Origin: Symbiodinium sp. CCMP2592
Lineage: Eukaryota > Sar > Dinophyceae > Suessiales > Symbiodiniaceae
Direction of reading: 5' to 3'
Assembly (NCBI GenBank): GCA_905221615.1
Contig: CAJNDT010004957.1
Coordinates: 248,001 to 312,000, forward strand
DNA length: 64,000 nucleotides
The notes under the pieces are model-generated. The model did not search any database and had not been told where the DNA came from. It was given only the letters and a program-made list of their open reading frames with translations. Of the stretch, positions 48,706 to 58,660 are shown piece by piece (positions within the stretch are counted from its first letter, which is position 1; every line of letters begins with the position of its first letter). The position numbers and the translations under genes were made by a program.

Positions 48706-51024
48706 CTAAGCCGATCCAAGGTACAGCTTTTTCAAGCGAATGCGAGCCATCTGCAGAAGTTGCTGCCACGTATCTGACTCTCCACGATCCAAAGCTCGCT
48801 TGGCTTTGTCCCATGACACTAAGTCGAAGACTGTAAACACCATGTGCAGGTCACCAGTGTGGTGGTCGGCATTGACTCTGGGAATGCAGGCATCAGCAGC
48901 AGCGGAAACCGACTGCATGACATCTTGACACTGTTTCTTGGACAAAGGTCCCCACAAATGGTGCAGCTTTCCAGAATAGCTTACAGCTGACGCTTTCATG
49001 GCATTCTGCACAGCCAACAAAGACCATGTGGTTTCATCTGACCCTGTTGCTGAAGCTGGAAGATCTGCGAGCACGTGGCCTTCTATGAAAAGCTTTGTGA
49101 CCCTGTGGACAAAGTCGTCTTTCTCCGCTTGACACTTGCTGATGTCGTGGTCGGCAACGTCACAGAAACGAATGACCCTGAGGAGTTCACAGTGGAAGTC
49201 GGCAGACACTCCTGCTGTCAAGACGTGCTTCGCTGTCATTTGCTCAAGGCGTTGCTGACAACTCCATCGCATATTTGGTGTAAGCCTGACATCTGACGCT
49301 TGGTAGGCGAGAAGCAGAGCAATCGGCTCCAGGAGCCGAACATATTGACCCTGTGGCTTAGCACAGCTGTCGAAACGCTGTTTGGCAAAGCTCAGGGTGC
49401 TGATTGCACGCTTGACACTCTCACTGTGCGAAGAGTTACGCTGACACTCAGCCTGGATCGCTCGGAACTTGAGCTTCCACTGTTCCGAGTTTTGCAAACT
49501 CGGAATGACTCTGCAGAAGTGCTGCCAAAACTCTGCAAACTGCCTCTCCATTGTCAGTGGCAAGCCAGCACGTCTGAACTGATGTGCCCGGTCTATGACG
49601 CTGATCTGGAGGTTCGGCAGGCAAGTTGCTCGCATGACACTCATGCTTTTCTTCATACATGTCGCTCCGTCTGTCGAGCAGGATCTGACACTCGAGAGGA
49701 AGTGTGTCACCAAGTCAAGGTCGACTGACTCTTCATCAAGCACCACGGAAAGCTTCTCAATGCCAACCTTGACACTGTCAGAAACCTTCACACTGTAGTC
49801 TTCTTCCAGATCTTGCAAATCCGTCTCTGCCGCTTTTCCATGGTGTGTGAGAACTGCAAGGACGCCGGTGAAGACAGGGCAGTGTGACTCTTCGGATTCG
49901 TCTTCAGAGGACTTCCTCTCGCCAGCCACTGCTCTGAAGCGAATGACCCTGAAGGGGGCCTTGTCATCCAACGACACTGAAATAAACTTTGCTGACCGAA
50001 TGACACTTCGCTTTCGCCTGCGAGTGACTTCTGTCATGATCTGAACCATCTGCTTGTACATTTTTCGCGAGCACTGACCCTGGCGAAGTCCGATGAACGA
50101 CTCGGTCCGGGACTGACACTCTGCTTTCAAGAATGACACTGGACTCTGCACCATCCTCCACGCACGAAGCCAGTCTGCCAACTCAGGAACATGACCCTTC
50201 AGTCGATCCTCGTCCTCTCGAGGCATCATGACGCTGCAACTGAGAGGCTCATCCGGACACTGCATCATATGCACTGCTCGTCGGTGCATCTGACACTGCG
50301 AGTGCTGGTACAACGCTGACGCTTGCATCTGACTCAGTGCTCGGATCTCATATCTGGCCCATTTGGAATCCCAGCGATGACTCTTCCTGCTGCCTGTGAC
50401 CTTGACACTGAGAGAGCGGGCTCGAAGGGCTGCGCAGGCAGCACATCCGAGCCCCCATGGCCCTCCCATTTTCTTGGGTCTTTCTTGGAGCCATGTGACT
50501 CTGACCCTCTTGCCAGCACGTGTCTGCAGAAAAGAGCCGTGACTCTGACACCATTTGACTCTGAATCTCTGGAACCAACATCTTGGACAGGACTGATCGA
50601 ACTCGTCATGACACTTGCCATTCCTTTCTGTCTGGACGCTGACACTGGTGTTGTTGAAAGCTGTCATCTTTCTCTTGGTGCCATGTGCAGATGCCAGCTT
50701 CTGACTCTTGGGTCTGTCCGAGCAGGAAACTTGAAGTGTTGACTCTGCAGCTGCAGCAGAACGAGTTCTGACCATGGAAGTTGACACTTTGCCAGACGAA
50801 GGGAACACCTTGTTGTCGTAACACTTCTGCAGTTTGGAGGGTGCACAATGCGCACGTCTCAGCATGGCAGCGATGACTCTGACTCTGCTGTTTGTTCTGA
50901 AATGCTCAGTTGCTGACACTTCTTGGAGACACACTGTTTCCAACCCACACCGTGTGCTATCTGAAGAATGCTGGCAATGTTGACTTTGACTGACCTGAAG
51001 CACTGAGAATCCAAATAACTTCAA
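48706..51024 (-). CDS. Outer element gene G, main exon: RNase H-like (hAT-type) transposase candidate
   Basis: About 770 codons are open. Key segments: a Cys-rich patch (CPRCWFQRFRVKWCQ, GLGCAACAAL), then SAKFISVSLDDKAPFRVIRF, a linker, SCSTDGATCMKKSMSVM, and ISVIDRAHQFRRAG. The order SxxxDD, STDGAxxM, DRAHQ mimics the first Asp, second Asp (DGAxxM) and C-x-x-H block of hAT and ZBED-type transposases. WSLLAVQNAMKASA and DLHMVFTVFDLVSW follow. I place it as a divergent, transposon-derived nuclease fold (inference). TGACNCT occurs throughout the complementary strand, falling in different codon phases. The 3' end either stops at LGSA or splices (GA- or GT-type site) into the next exon. Confidence 0.5.
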   Translation of the reverse strand: MKLFGFSVLQVSQSQHCQHSSDSTRCGLETVCLQEVSATEHFRTNSRVRVIAAMLRRAHCAPSKLQKCYDNKVFPSSGKVSTSMVRTRSAAAAESTLQVSCSDRPKSQKLASAHGTKRKMTAFNNTSVSVQTERNGKCHDEFDQSCPRCWFQRFRVKWCQSHGSFLQTRAGKRVRVTWLQERPKKMGGPWGLGCAACAALRARSLSVKVTGSRKSHRWDSKWARYEIRALSQMQASALYQHSQCQMHRRAVHMMQCPDEPLSCSVMMPREDEDRLKGHVPELADWLRAWRMVQSPVSFLKAECQSRTESFIGLRQGQCSRKMYKQMVQIMTEVTRRRKRSVIRSAKFISVSLDDKAPFRVIRFRAVAGERKSSEDESEESHCPVFTGVLAVLTHHGKAAETDLQDLEEDYSVKVSDSVKVGIEKLSVVLDEESVDLDLVTHFLSSVRSCSTDGATCMKKSMSVMRATCLPNLQISVIDRAHQFRRAGLPLTMERQFAEFWQHFCRVIPSLQNSEQWKLKFRAIQAECQRNSSHSESVKRAISTLSFAKQRFDSCAKPQGQYVRLLEPIALLLAYQASDVRLTPNMRWSCQQRLEQMTAKHVLTAGVSADFHCELLRVIRFCDVADHDISKCQAEKDDFVHRVTKLFIEGHVLADLPASATGSDETTWSLLAVQNAMKASAVSYSGKLHHLWGPLSKKQCQDVMQSVSAAADACIPRVNADHHTGDLHMVFTVFDLVSWDKAKRALDRGESDTWQQLLQMARIRLKKLYLGSA

Positions 51025-51049
51025 CGGATCCAAAATTACCTACTGTTGC

Positions 51050-52330
51050 GGAAAAGCTCATTGTCGTATTTTGGCCAAGTGCCTCCCATTAATGTGTTCA
51101 AGGCAGAATTTTGGATCGCGAGACAGGACTTACTCATTATGACGTCTCTGCTTCCCCGCTTGTATTCAATTGGAGCAAACCTGGCAGAGGACTATAAATC
51201 ACAACAGTGCAACCGTGCCAAGAAGGCCTGCTGACCCGCTGGGCATCCGCCGGCGAAAGGGCTTCAACACCTGAGGCAGTTGGCTGCTCCATGCTATTAT
51301 TTTAAGGGACTCAAGAATGACAATTTGAATCAGAATTGCTTGACACTGAAATCCTACTTGTCAAGTCTCAAAGACCCGAAACCCCTCAGCTGTCGAAAAT
51401 CTCCTGGCCCAATGACACTGGGTGTAGATAGAAACAAGCGGCAGCACACCAACGCTCGCAGTGCACACCCACACACAGACTGAGCAAGTGGCACTGTGCG
51501 GTCAGGCTGACCACCTGTGACTAAAATATTAGTGTGCGACTTGGGTGCGAGTTGGGTTTTTGCAAAAAACAACACAGTGATCTGACACTTGACCATGGGT
51601 AATACTTATACTGACTGTTTCGAAGATCTGAGGAACCGAGGGGATGGGACATGAACATGACCTGCCAGTTGCCTGCGATAGATGCCCTGCTAGGCTTCGA
51701 TTGGTACATGCATGCTGCCATGGGGCTCAAGTAAGCCAACATATGCCACTGAGTTTGACTCTATTTGTTATTGCTGCTGGAATCTAAGGCTTGATGCTGA
51801 AGACAACAAAGACAACTAGTAGTTGTGAGCTCTGGCAGCGAATGGGACTTGCCGCACAAAGTGCTACTTAGTGGAATTATTGGAAGATTAACTACTAGCG
51901 GCGAATGGGACATGCCGCGAACAGGAAAGGACTGTGGCTCTCAATTCGGTTTTACACAGGGAAAACTCAGCACAGGGCTATCCACACCAGGTGCTCCAGC
52001 TCGCTACCTGGCAAAAGCTTGCAGGCACCCAGCCAAATGGGGCAAGATAAGACTCTGAATTTCCTGAAACCAGCAACGGCTCCTGAATTATTATATAATT
52101 TAAATTTAATTTAGTGCAATCAGACGGGGCTCTGGCTGACTCATCACTCATCCACAGGCAGATCATCACAGGCCTGTCACAGCAGTGGGTCATGCTTGGC
52201 AATGAAATGCTGACTGATCTTAAATTGATATGACTGTCGTGACGATGGCAGCATTCAGAGCACTGACTGTTTTGACGCTTACTCTGGCAGTCCATCTTGT
52301 CTACTAAAAGGGCACCCCATAGCCCAGTGA
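51050..52330. other. Intron-like stretch without supported coding
   Basis: TGACNCT words and two GCGAATGGGAC(A/T)TGCCGC words (51,838-51,857 and 51,901-51,921), relatives of the 58.7-61.8 kb satellite, lie here. If the two flanking coding parts form one gene, this is a 1.3-kb intron. Confidence 0.5.
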
Positions 52331-52337
52331 CACTCAC

Positions 52338-52983
52338 CTGCTCTCATGTTCTTCACGGTCGTGAGCTTTTTTTCGACTGACACTGCCAAATATTTCTTGC
52401 GGCACTCGTCTTCGTCTTTGACACTGGAACAGGCAAACGAGAATGAGACGAGGCTTCTGACACATCCTGGCAGCTGCTGTCCATGACGCTCAAATCGTTC
52501 CACGATTGACATTGCTGAAGCGATGACACTATAGGCAACAGCATCACCGAATAAGCTTTTCAGCTCAGCAATCTGACTCTCGAGCCTCAACCGCATTGTC
52601 TGGTAAATCCCAGTCGTCGCTACTGGGTGTTCTGACACTGCAGAGGAGGCGCCATCATGACACTGACTTTCAGAAGAGTGTGCTGGCAAAGGCTCTGACG
52701 CTGTCCCACATCGAGGCCCACTCTGCATCCGGGATGTGGTTCTCCCACAAGGTGTCTTTGCTGACTCTGTCATTGCTGTAGCAGACGGACCAGACCATTG
52801 ATATTTGACACTGCCCACAGGCTTGGCATGACCCTCCTGGTCAACTGACACTTTGCGATGCAGTCTACGGCATGGATTCTTCTTGTGTCGCCCACGATGA
52901 CTACTGCGGCAGCCTTCACAGTAGTTATTCGGCTTGCGCCGAAACGTTCTGGCACCGCACAAACGGCAGGCAAACCCAGCCAT
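52338..52983 (-). CDS. Outer element gene G, first exon: Cys-rich zinc-finger-like N-terminus
   Basis: ATG at 52,983. The N-terminus MAGFACRLCGARTFRRKPNN then YCEGCRSSHRGRHKKNPC has CxxC-x(n)-CxxC spacing with basic residues between, as in small zinc fingers. A helical region follows (RLRLESQIAELKSLFGDAVA...). The exon ends AGAGCAG|GTGAGTGTCA. This 5' splice site overlaps a copy of the element's heptamer (AGTGTCA on the coding strand). The next exon on the strand starts near 51,024. Metal-dependent DNA binding is the likely role of the finger (inference). Confidence 0.55.
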
Positions 52984-53342
52984 GACTCTGGCTCTGTAAA
53001 GCAATGATTTCTTATTATCTGAACTTCTCGAAACTGACACTACTGTAATACGACGACTAAGGTACTGACTGGTGACTAGTCATTGAACTTAACTTTGATT
53101 GTCTGGCTGTCATTGCACTATGAACACAGTAGCAATACAATGAGATTTAACAGTTGACCCGATGTGGTTGTTCTGAGCAACTTCCTGTGTTGTCGTCGTT
53201 CTGCGAGCAGGTTTTGCTGACTCTGCTAACGGCCTTCATTGATTGACTGAGCAAAATGACACTGAAAGTGCTGAATGACATGACCACTGGCACAGGACAA
53301 CACTCGCAGGCCCCGCCTCAGGTCTTGCTCCACATCTTCTCG

Positions 53343-53386
53343 AACAAAGGCAAGGCTTATGAGTCCCATAAGCTTTGCCTTTGTTG
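53343..53386. repeat. Hairpin
   Basis: AACAAAGGCAAGGCTTATGAG, TCC, and ATAAGCTTTGCCTTTGTT: arms of about 18 bp with one mismatch. Confidence 0.75.
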
Positions 53387-53583
53387 GAGAAGTTGTGGCA
53401 GGATGATGTTGACACTGTCAGCCTCGGCCATGCATGGAGTGGTGACTACACCCTCGCGTCTCTCTGGCTCTCTTATACAGGCCAAGTATACCTCTAATTC
53501 ACTCTAGCAGCTGCAAGGCAACACTCCATTCCCTCAGCTGTTCCTGGGCTTCCAACGGACGTCTGCCAAATGGCTCGGACGAG

Positions 53584-53642
53584 TGGGTGTCTGGCACATT
53601 CGGCCAAGAGATTCTCATAGCCGAATGTGCCAGACACCTACC
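53584..53642. repeat. Hairpin with 19-bp perfect arms
   Basis: GGTGTCTGGCACATTCGGC and its exact complement GCCGAATGTGCCAGACACC flank a 15-bp loop. Confidence 0.85.
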
Positions 53643-53655
53643 TAGGGGCCAAACT

Positions 53656-53777
<122 letters not shown>

Positions 53778-54132
53778 CAAGCACTTGCAAGGTGACCCTG
53801 CTGCAGACGTTCCTGCCTCTGCCGTTGGCCGGGCCAAGCACCTGCGCAAAGACACATATCGAATCTGAATCCATGTTGTAAATCTTGACTCTGAGAAGTC
53901 CGACAGCGCACGAGACTCCGACACACTGTGGCACATGCCAAAAAAGTGTAAAAGTGTCCAATGTACAATGGTTGACACTAGGAGTGCTCGCTTGTCACCA
54001 GAGGATTCCGTGTGCCAGTGTCAGCCAGGTGACTCTGCAACTCACCAAGTTCAAGAAGTATGACTCTGACACTGATTAAGCATCAGTAGAATCAGAATAG
54101 GAATTTTATTATTTATGGCTGGCTGGCTGACA

Positions 54133-55793
54133 CTACTGCGTTGACGCTGCGTCTTCCTGCAGCATTTCTAGGTCTTGTATGGCTCTGAACCTTGCCCAGC
54201 TGTCGTACCGGCCATATGGCTTTTGCCATTTGGCCTGTAACGCTTGTGTCCTTGGCTGCAAGCCGGTGCAAATGACACTCTCACTGGATCTGCCACTGTA
54301 TGTAAGCATGACACTGACTAACACTCGAGATTGGCATGATGTTTTTGCAAACCAAGCAGCATAATCAGACCTGCACGTACATGACCCTTGCGGCCAAACG
54401 CCAGAAGATCCCTGACTCTGTTTTTGGTCTCCTCGGAGAAGGCGATGTCATCCATCATCTCGTCCCTGAGCCAAGAATCAAACAGAAAGGCAATGACTCT
54501 GGAATCCACATGACAGGAAAATATGCAGCTAGGCCACATGACACTGCGGAAGTCGGTTTCAGTGCGTCTTGACACTGGGTTCGGCCGTGGGAGACGTGGG
54601 TAGTCCACGTTATTTGGGCCCAGACCACGGCCAGCCCCTTTTGGTCGCTGACCCTTTCTGGCTTGGTTCGGATCGGCCTGGGTCGATGACGCTGCTGCAG
54701 CGGCCTGGGACGGGGTAGCTGGCTGACGCTGACGGCTGGGGTAGTTGAAGTCAGTATTGACACTGTCTTCCCACTCGTGTCCCAGGTGTTGCGGGTCGTT
54801 CCTGGGAAAGGATGACGCTTCCCACCAGCGGTTCCATTGCTGGTTCCTCGGGGAGCGCCTGCTCCAGTCGTCCTGACCCTGCTGCGTCTGCTGCTGTGAG
54901 TTGTCCTGACTCTGCTGCTGCTGCTGCCAGCCCCAACCATTGCCTTGACCCTGACCCCAATTCCGCCTGTTGGAGCCTGATCGGTTGCGACGACCCTGTT
55001 GGCCGTGATTCCAAATCTGGTCTTGCTGACCCTGACCCTGGTTCCAGTAGTAGTTGTTGGCGTTGGGGTCATAGTAGTTGCTATTGGCACCAGCTTGACC
55101 CTGGGGCTGCTGCGGCTGCTGCGGCTGTGGCTGGTCTTGCCGCTGTTGACCCTGTGCCTGCTGCGGCTGTGGCTGTTGCTGGTCTTGCTGCTGTGGCATG
55201 GCTTGGCCATCGGTCCGCACCCCAGTCGCCCTGCGGTCAGACGGCTCGTCCGGGGCTTGACTCTGGTCGGCAGGCGCTTCAGTCTCCCGACTCTGCTCCT
55301 CGGAGGGTTGGTCACTGGTGGCAGCTTGACCGTGACCCTGGTCCTGATGGGTCGCGTCAACGGTCTCAGCCTGCTGTTGACCCTCGGGATGCTGTGGACT
55401 CTCGGGCTGCTGTGGACTCTGGGGCTGCTGTTCAGTCTGACTCTGCTGCGGTGCTTCCCACAAACCCGGGGGTGCTTCAGTCTGACTCTGCGGCGGTGCA
55501 TCCCACAAACCCGGTGCAGACTCCGGCTCCTCAGTGACGCTGATCCACTGACCACTGTTGGCCATGGAATCGGGAACCGGAACCTCCCTTTGGCTGACAT
55601 ATCCCAATTGACTCTGAGTCATGTCTTGGATCGTCTCATGATGACTCTGGGGCGGGTAGTGCTGCTGGGTCGCTGACGCATGACTCTGGGTCTGGGAGGC
55701 CTGGTAGGTCCGGGTCCCTGACGCTGCGTCTGGAGGTCTCACCGAGCTGACACTGTCCCCCTGGATCTCCAAGGAGCTGACCGTCTGCCCCAT
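54133..55793 (-). CDS. Outer element gene F: Q/P/W-rich protein
   Basis: Exon 1 is 55,793-54,371, ending GTGCAG|GTCTGA; exon 2 is about 54,318-54,133. The N-terminus MGQTVSSLEIQGDSV starts Met-Gly, compatible with N-myristoylation (inference only). Then come glutamine-rich and proline-rich repeats (APPGLWEAPQQSQTEQQP), an Asn/Gln/Tyr/Trp-rich prion-like stretch (NYYDPNANNYYWNQGQGQQD) and RGRG-like basic text. A folded-looking end follows (CHVDSRVIAFLFDSWLRDEM...). Exon 2 ends PYGRYDSWARFRAIQDLEML. No enzyme domain. Low-complexity composition would allow phase separation or RNA binding; I cannot decide. Heptamers supply many of the S-Q and Q-G-Q steps. Confidence 0.5.
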
Positions 55794-55859
55794 TGACCAC
55801 TGGCAGGGGGCTGCAAATGCAAGACACTGTGCAAATGCATGACACTGTGTATTAATTCA

Positions 55860-57080
55860 GACACTATAATTGCAACGTGAGTGACCCTCGTGCCTGGGAA
55901 GCCATGTCGTCCTCGTAACCTTCCTGACTCTGAGATGTCCGGGAATCCATATTGGCCTGACCCTGACTCTTAGATGTCGGGGAAGCCATATTGGCGGTTT
56001 AACCTTAGTTGCGATCTGACACTGGCAAACCGTGGCAGTTGACTCTGAGCGGCACACATTAAAACCAACTGCAAACAAGTGACTCTCGCAAGTTCTGTTG
56101 AACTGTCTTGATACACCACCCGGACTTGTTTGACTTCTCCTGCTCGCACAAATGGCGAGCCACGTCTGCCCCTGACTCTGGGGAAATGAAGTGCAGGAGG
56201 AAGAAGACCTGACAAGCAGTGTCAGTTGACAAAACTAACAGCACAAGTGACACTCAAACTGTGCATTGCCATGTCTCAGCCACACCTGCACCGCACCACG
56301 GTCACAACCCTCAGCTGACACTTGGTGGTTCGGAGGCAGCAGGGTGAAGGCGCGAGACTGACCCTGAGGTCGCCAGTCGGCCATGAAACAAAAAAGGCGT
56401 TAGCTTGCTCTGTGCCAACAATCTCCTGACACTAATTGACTGAGACAGAGTAGTCGAAAATCACTTAACTCTAACTGCAATGCTGCAAAATATCTGTTTC
56501 TGATGTTCTGGTCGCTGACAACTTCACATGCTCATGTTGACACAGCGAGCCCACGATCTTGCAGAGGATAGCAATTCAATGCAACACATGGCATGACTCC
56601 GCAAGTCTGACAGTCTGACACTGAGCAAAGCAGAAAGGGGCTGGCACCTGCTGCATCTGGCAGGATGACACTGGAATGTGGAAGCCTGGCACACGTTGGG
56701 GCGATAAGATGACAATGAATCACACTACTCTGCAAGCAGCTTCACTGCACTGACCCCTGCTGCAACATGACTCTCATGACCTCCTGGCCTCTCCGCTGCG
56801 GCCATTGTCGATGTGCCTCAGTGCAAAGGCAATCAATGACACTAATAGAAGCAAACATGCACTCGCAGGGACTCACCGAAACACTTTTTTTGACAGTGCC
56901 CACAGTCGGCTCGAAAGGCACTAGAGCTGCGATTCGTCAAAAAGTCTACACTGACACTCCGGCTTCTATAGCTAACGGAGTGCGATGGCATGACCCTGAG
57001 TCATCCGACCATGTGGTGCCTAGATAAAATTGCTAAGCTCAATAAATTAATTAGCTACAAATTAATGACACTGAAGCAAG
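55860..57080. other. Spacer rich in TGACNCT, no supported gene
   Basis: Short frames only. A near-duplicate phrase (GGGAATCCATATTGGC / GGGAAGCCATATTGGC) occurs at about 55,940 and 55,980. Confidence 0.5.
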
Positions 57081-57089
57081 GACTGGCAG

Positions 57090-58203
57090 CTACTTCTTGG
57101 CTGACTCTGGGTTTGCCGTTTGCACAGGAGGCTTTGGGTCGCCTGACACTGTCTTTGCGATAGAAGGAGTCTGGGCTTTGGTGGGCACAACGTTCGCTTT
57201 GCCCGCTGACCCTTTGAGCTTGTCACGCTCTGCTTTGTAGCGGTTGCATTGCTTCTGACTCTCCTCCAACTGCTCTCGCAATTTTATGCGCTGACCCTGC
57301 TCAAAGTCGCGATCTTCCTTCTGCTTTTTCAGTGCGCCTTGACACTCCTTCGGGGCGAGCAGTTTCAGAATCCATGTTATTTTCAGCGTAGTAATTAATA
57401 TATTTGAATTCATTATTATTATAATTAACAATTGCTCATGACACACCGGTCCTCCAGAAAGAGCTTGCACTTCTTATGCTCTGACTGCTCCGCCTCGAGG
57501 CTGTCCTCCAAGCGCTTGACCCTCTTTTTGTGGACTTCCTCCCTCTTGTCCTGTTGTGCCAATGACTCTACCTCCTGCAGGGCGAATTGCTTTGCGTGGT
57601 CATTCTTGAGATCCTTCGGGCAAGCAAAGAACACATGGAGAAGGTTTAACAATATTAAATCTGTATTTGATCAATGGTCAGTTATAAGATAGTAAAGTAG
57701 TTAGTAGTCTAATTTCTAAAACCCTGAGTCTTATGCAGTTGAAACAAGTTGTCCTGAATGACTCTGCTGTGGTGTTCTTCCATCTCAGATTTTTCCTGAC
57801 GCCATCGACGTTCTCGTGACTCTAGCTCCGCTTGGGCTCGGGCCAGCTGTTCCTGTTCAGGAATGAGAAACAAATAATTATTATAATAAAACTTGACAAT
57901 ATTGTATCATGGCACTGATATAGTCTCATTCTTAGTATTAATGATTAGAATTTACAATTCTTATTTCAGATGTCCTGCTGACGCTCGTTCTCCAATTCCA
58001 GTCGGCCCAGCATATTTTGTGCACATCGGTGCATTGACCCTCGCAGTTGGGAGGATGTGCTCTCAGTCCTGCGGGGAATGCAACTTGTGACTGCTGCATT
58101 CCGAGCACTGACACTAAAAACTAAATTTCCATGATCCCTCAATCACAACAGTCCTTTCCCCCTTCTCACCCTTGCTGCCACGTCCACGGAGGCGATTCAC
58201 CAT
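57090..58203 (-). CDS. Outer element gene E: coiled-coil protein, about five exons
   Basis: ATG at 58,203 (MVNRLRGRGSKGEKGERT). Open segments follow at about 58,106-57,970 (ending GRLELENERQQD), about 57,855-57,735 (EQLARAQAELESRERRWRQE), about 57,640-57,435 (EVESLAQQDKREEVHKKRVK) and about 57,360-57,090 (CQGALKKQKEDRDFEQGQRI ... stop). Nearly all of it is heptad-type coiled coil with a basic N-terminus and a Pro/Thr/Lys tail. Introns are short and AT-rich (TTATTATAATTAA text), unlike the surrounding DNA. A structural or dimerisation partner role is likely; no catalytic motif is seen. Exon borders are approximate and some segments have no ATG of their own. Confidence 0.5.
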
Positions 58204-58209
58204 GGCTGT

Positions 58210-58660
58210 GACACTGGTGAGGCTACGATGATCAAGGAGGTCAGGGATAAAGATGACACTGCTGTAGCTTTGGTATATAACGAGTGTGTACGTGTTCAAT
58301 GGCAATGTCAAATGACTCTGCCCTGGGCCCAAAGCCAATCTGTCCATGCCAACCAATGACACTCAAGCCATGTGCAATCATCGGCCATCTTAACTTGCAG
58401 TGACTCTGGTGGGAAGCACTCAGCGCCCTGCCATCAAGAAGATTGGAGGGCAAGCCGCTGACTCTCAGCGGCTTGCTCTCCAGTCTGCCTGTGACTCTGG
58501 CTGTGGAGGGGTCTGGCCTCAGACGTCATGCATCTGACACTCAGCAGCCATGACACTCCACAGTCACTTGCGCAAGCATGCTGGCTGTGACACTGCTGCA
58601 CTCCACTGTTACCGCTGACTGTCCCTGGGCAATGGATGACAATGACCACTGCCCCTCCTG
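58210..58660. other. Short spacer upstream of gene E
   Basis: TGACNCT-rich, no convincing exon. A promoter cannot be recognised; dinoflagellate promoters lack a canonical TATA box. Confidence 0.4.

Noticed and set aside
54812-55676. Long plus-strand frames opposite gene F
   Set aside because: Shadows of the Q-rich exon; the minus frame has a good ATG and a GT donor.
54371-55793. Retroviral Gag reading of gene F because of its MGQTVS start
   Set aside because: Only the first residues are reminiscent; there is no capsid homology, zinc knuckle, protease or polymerase nearby, and the body is Q-rich low complexity.
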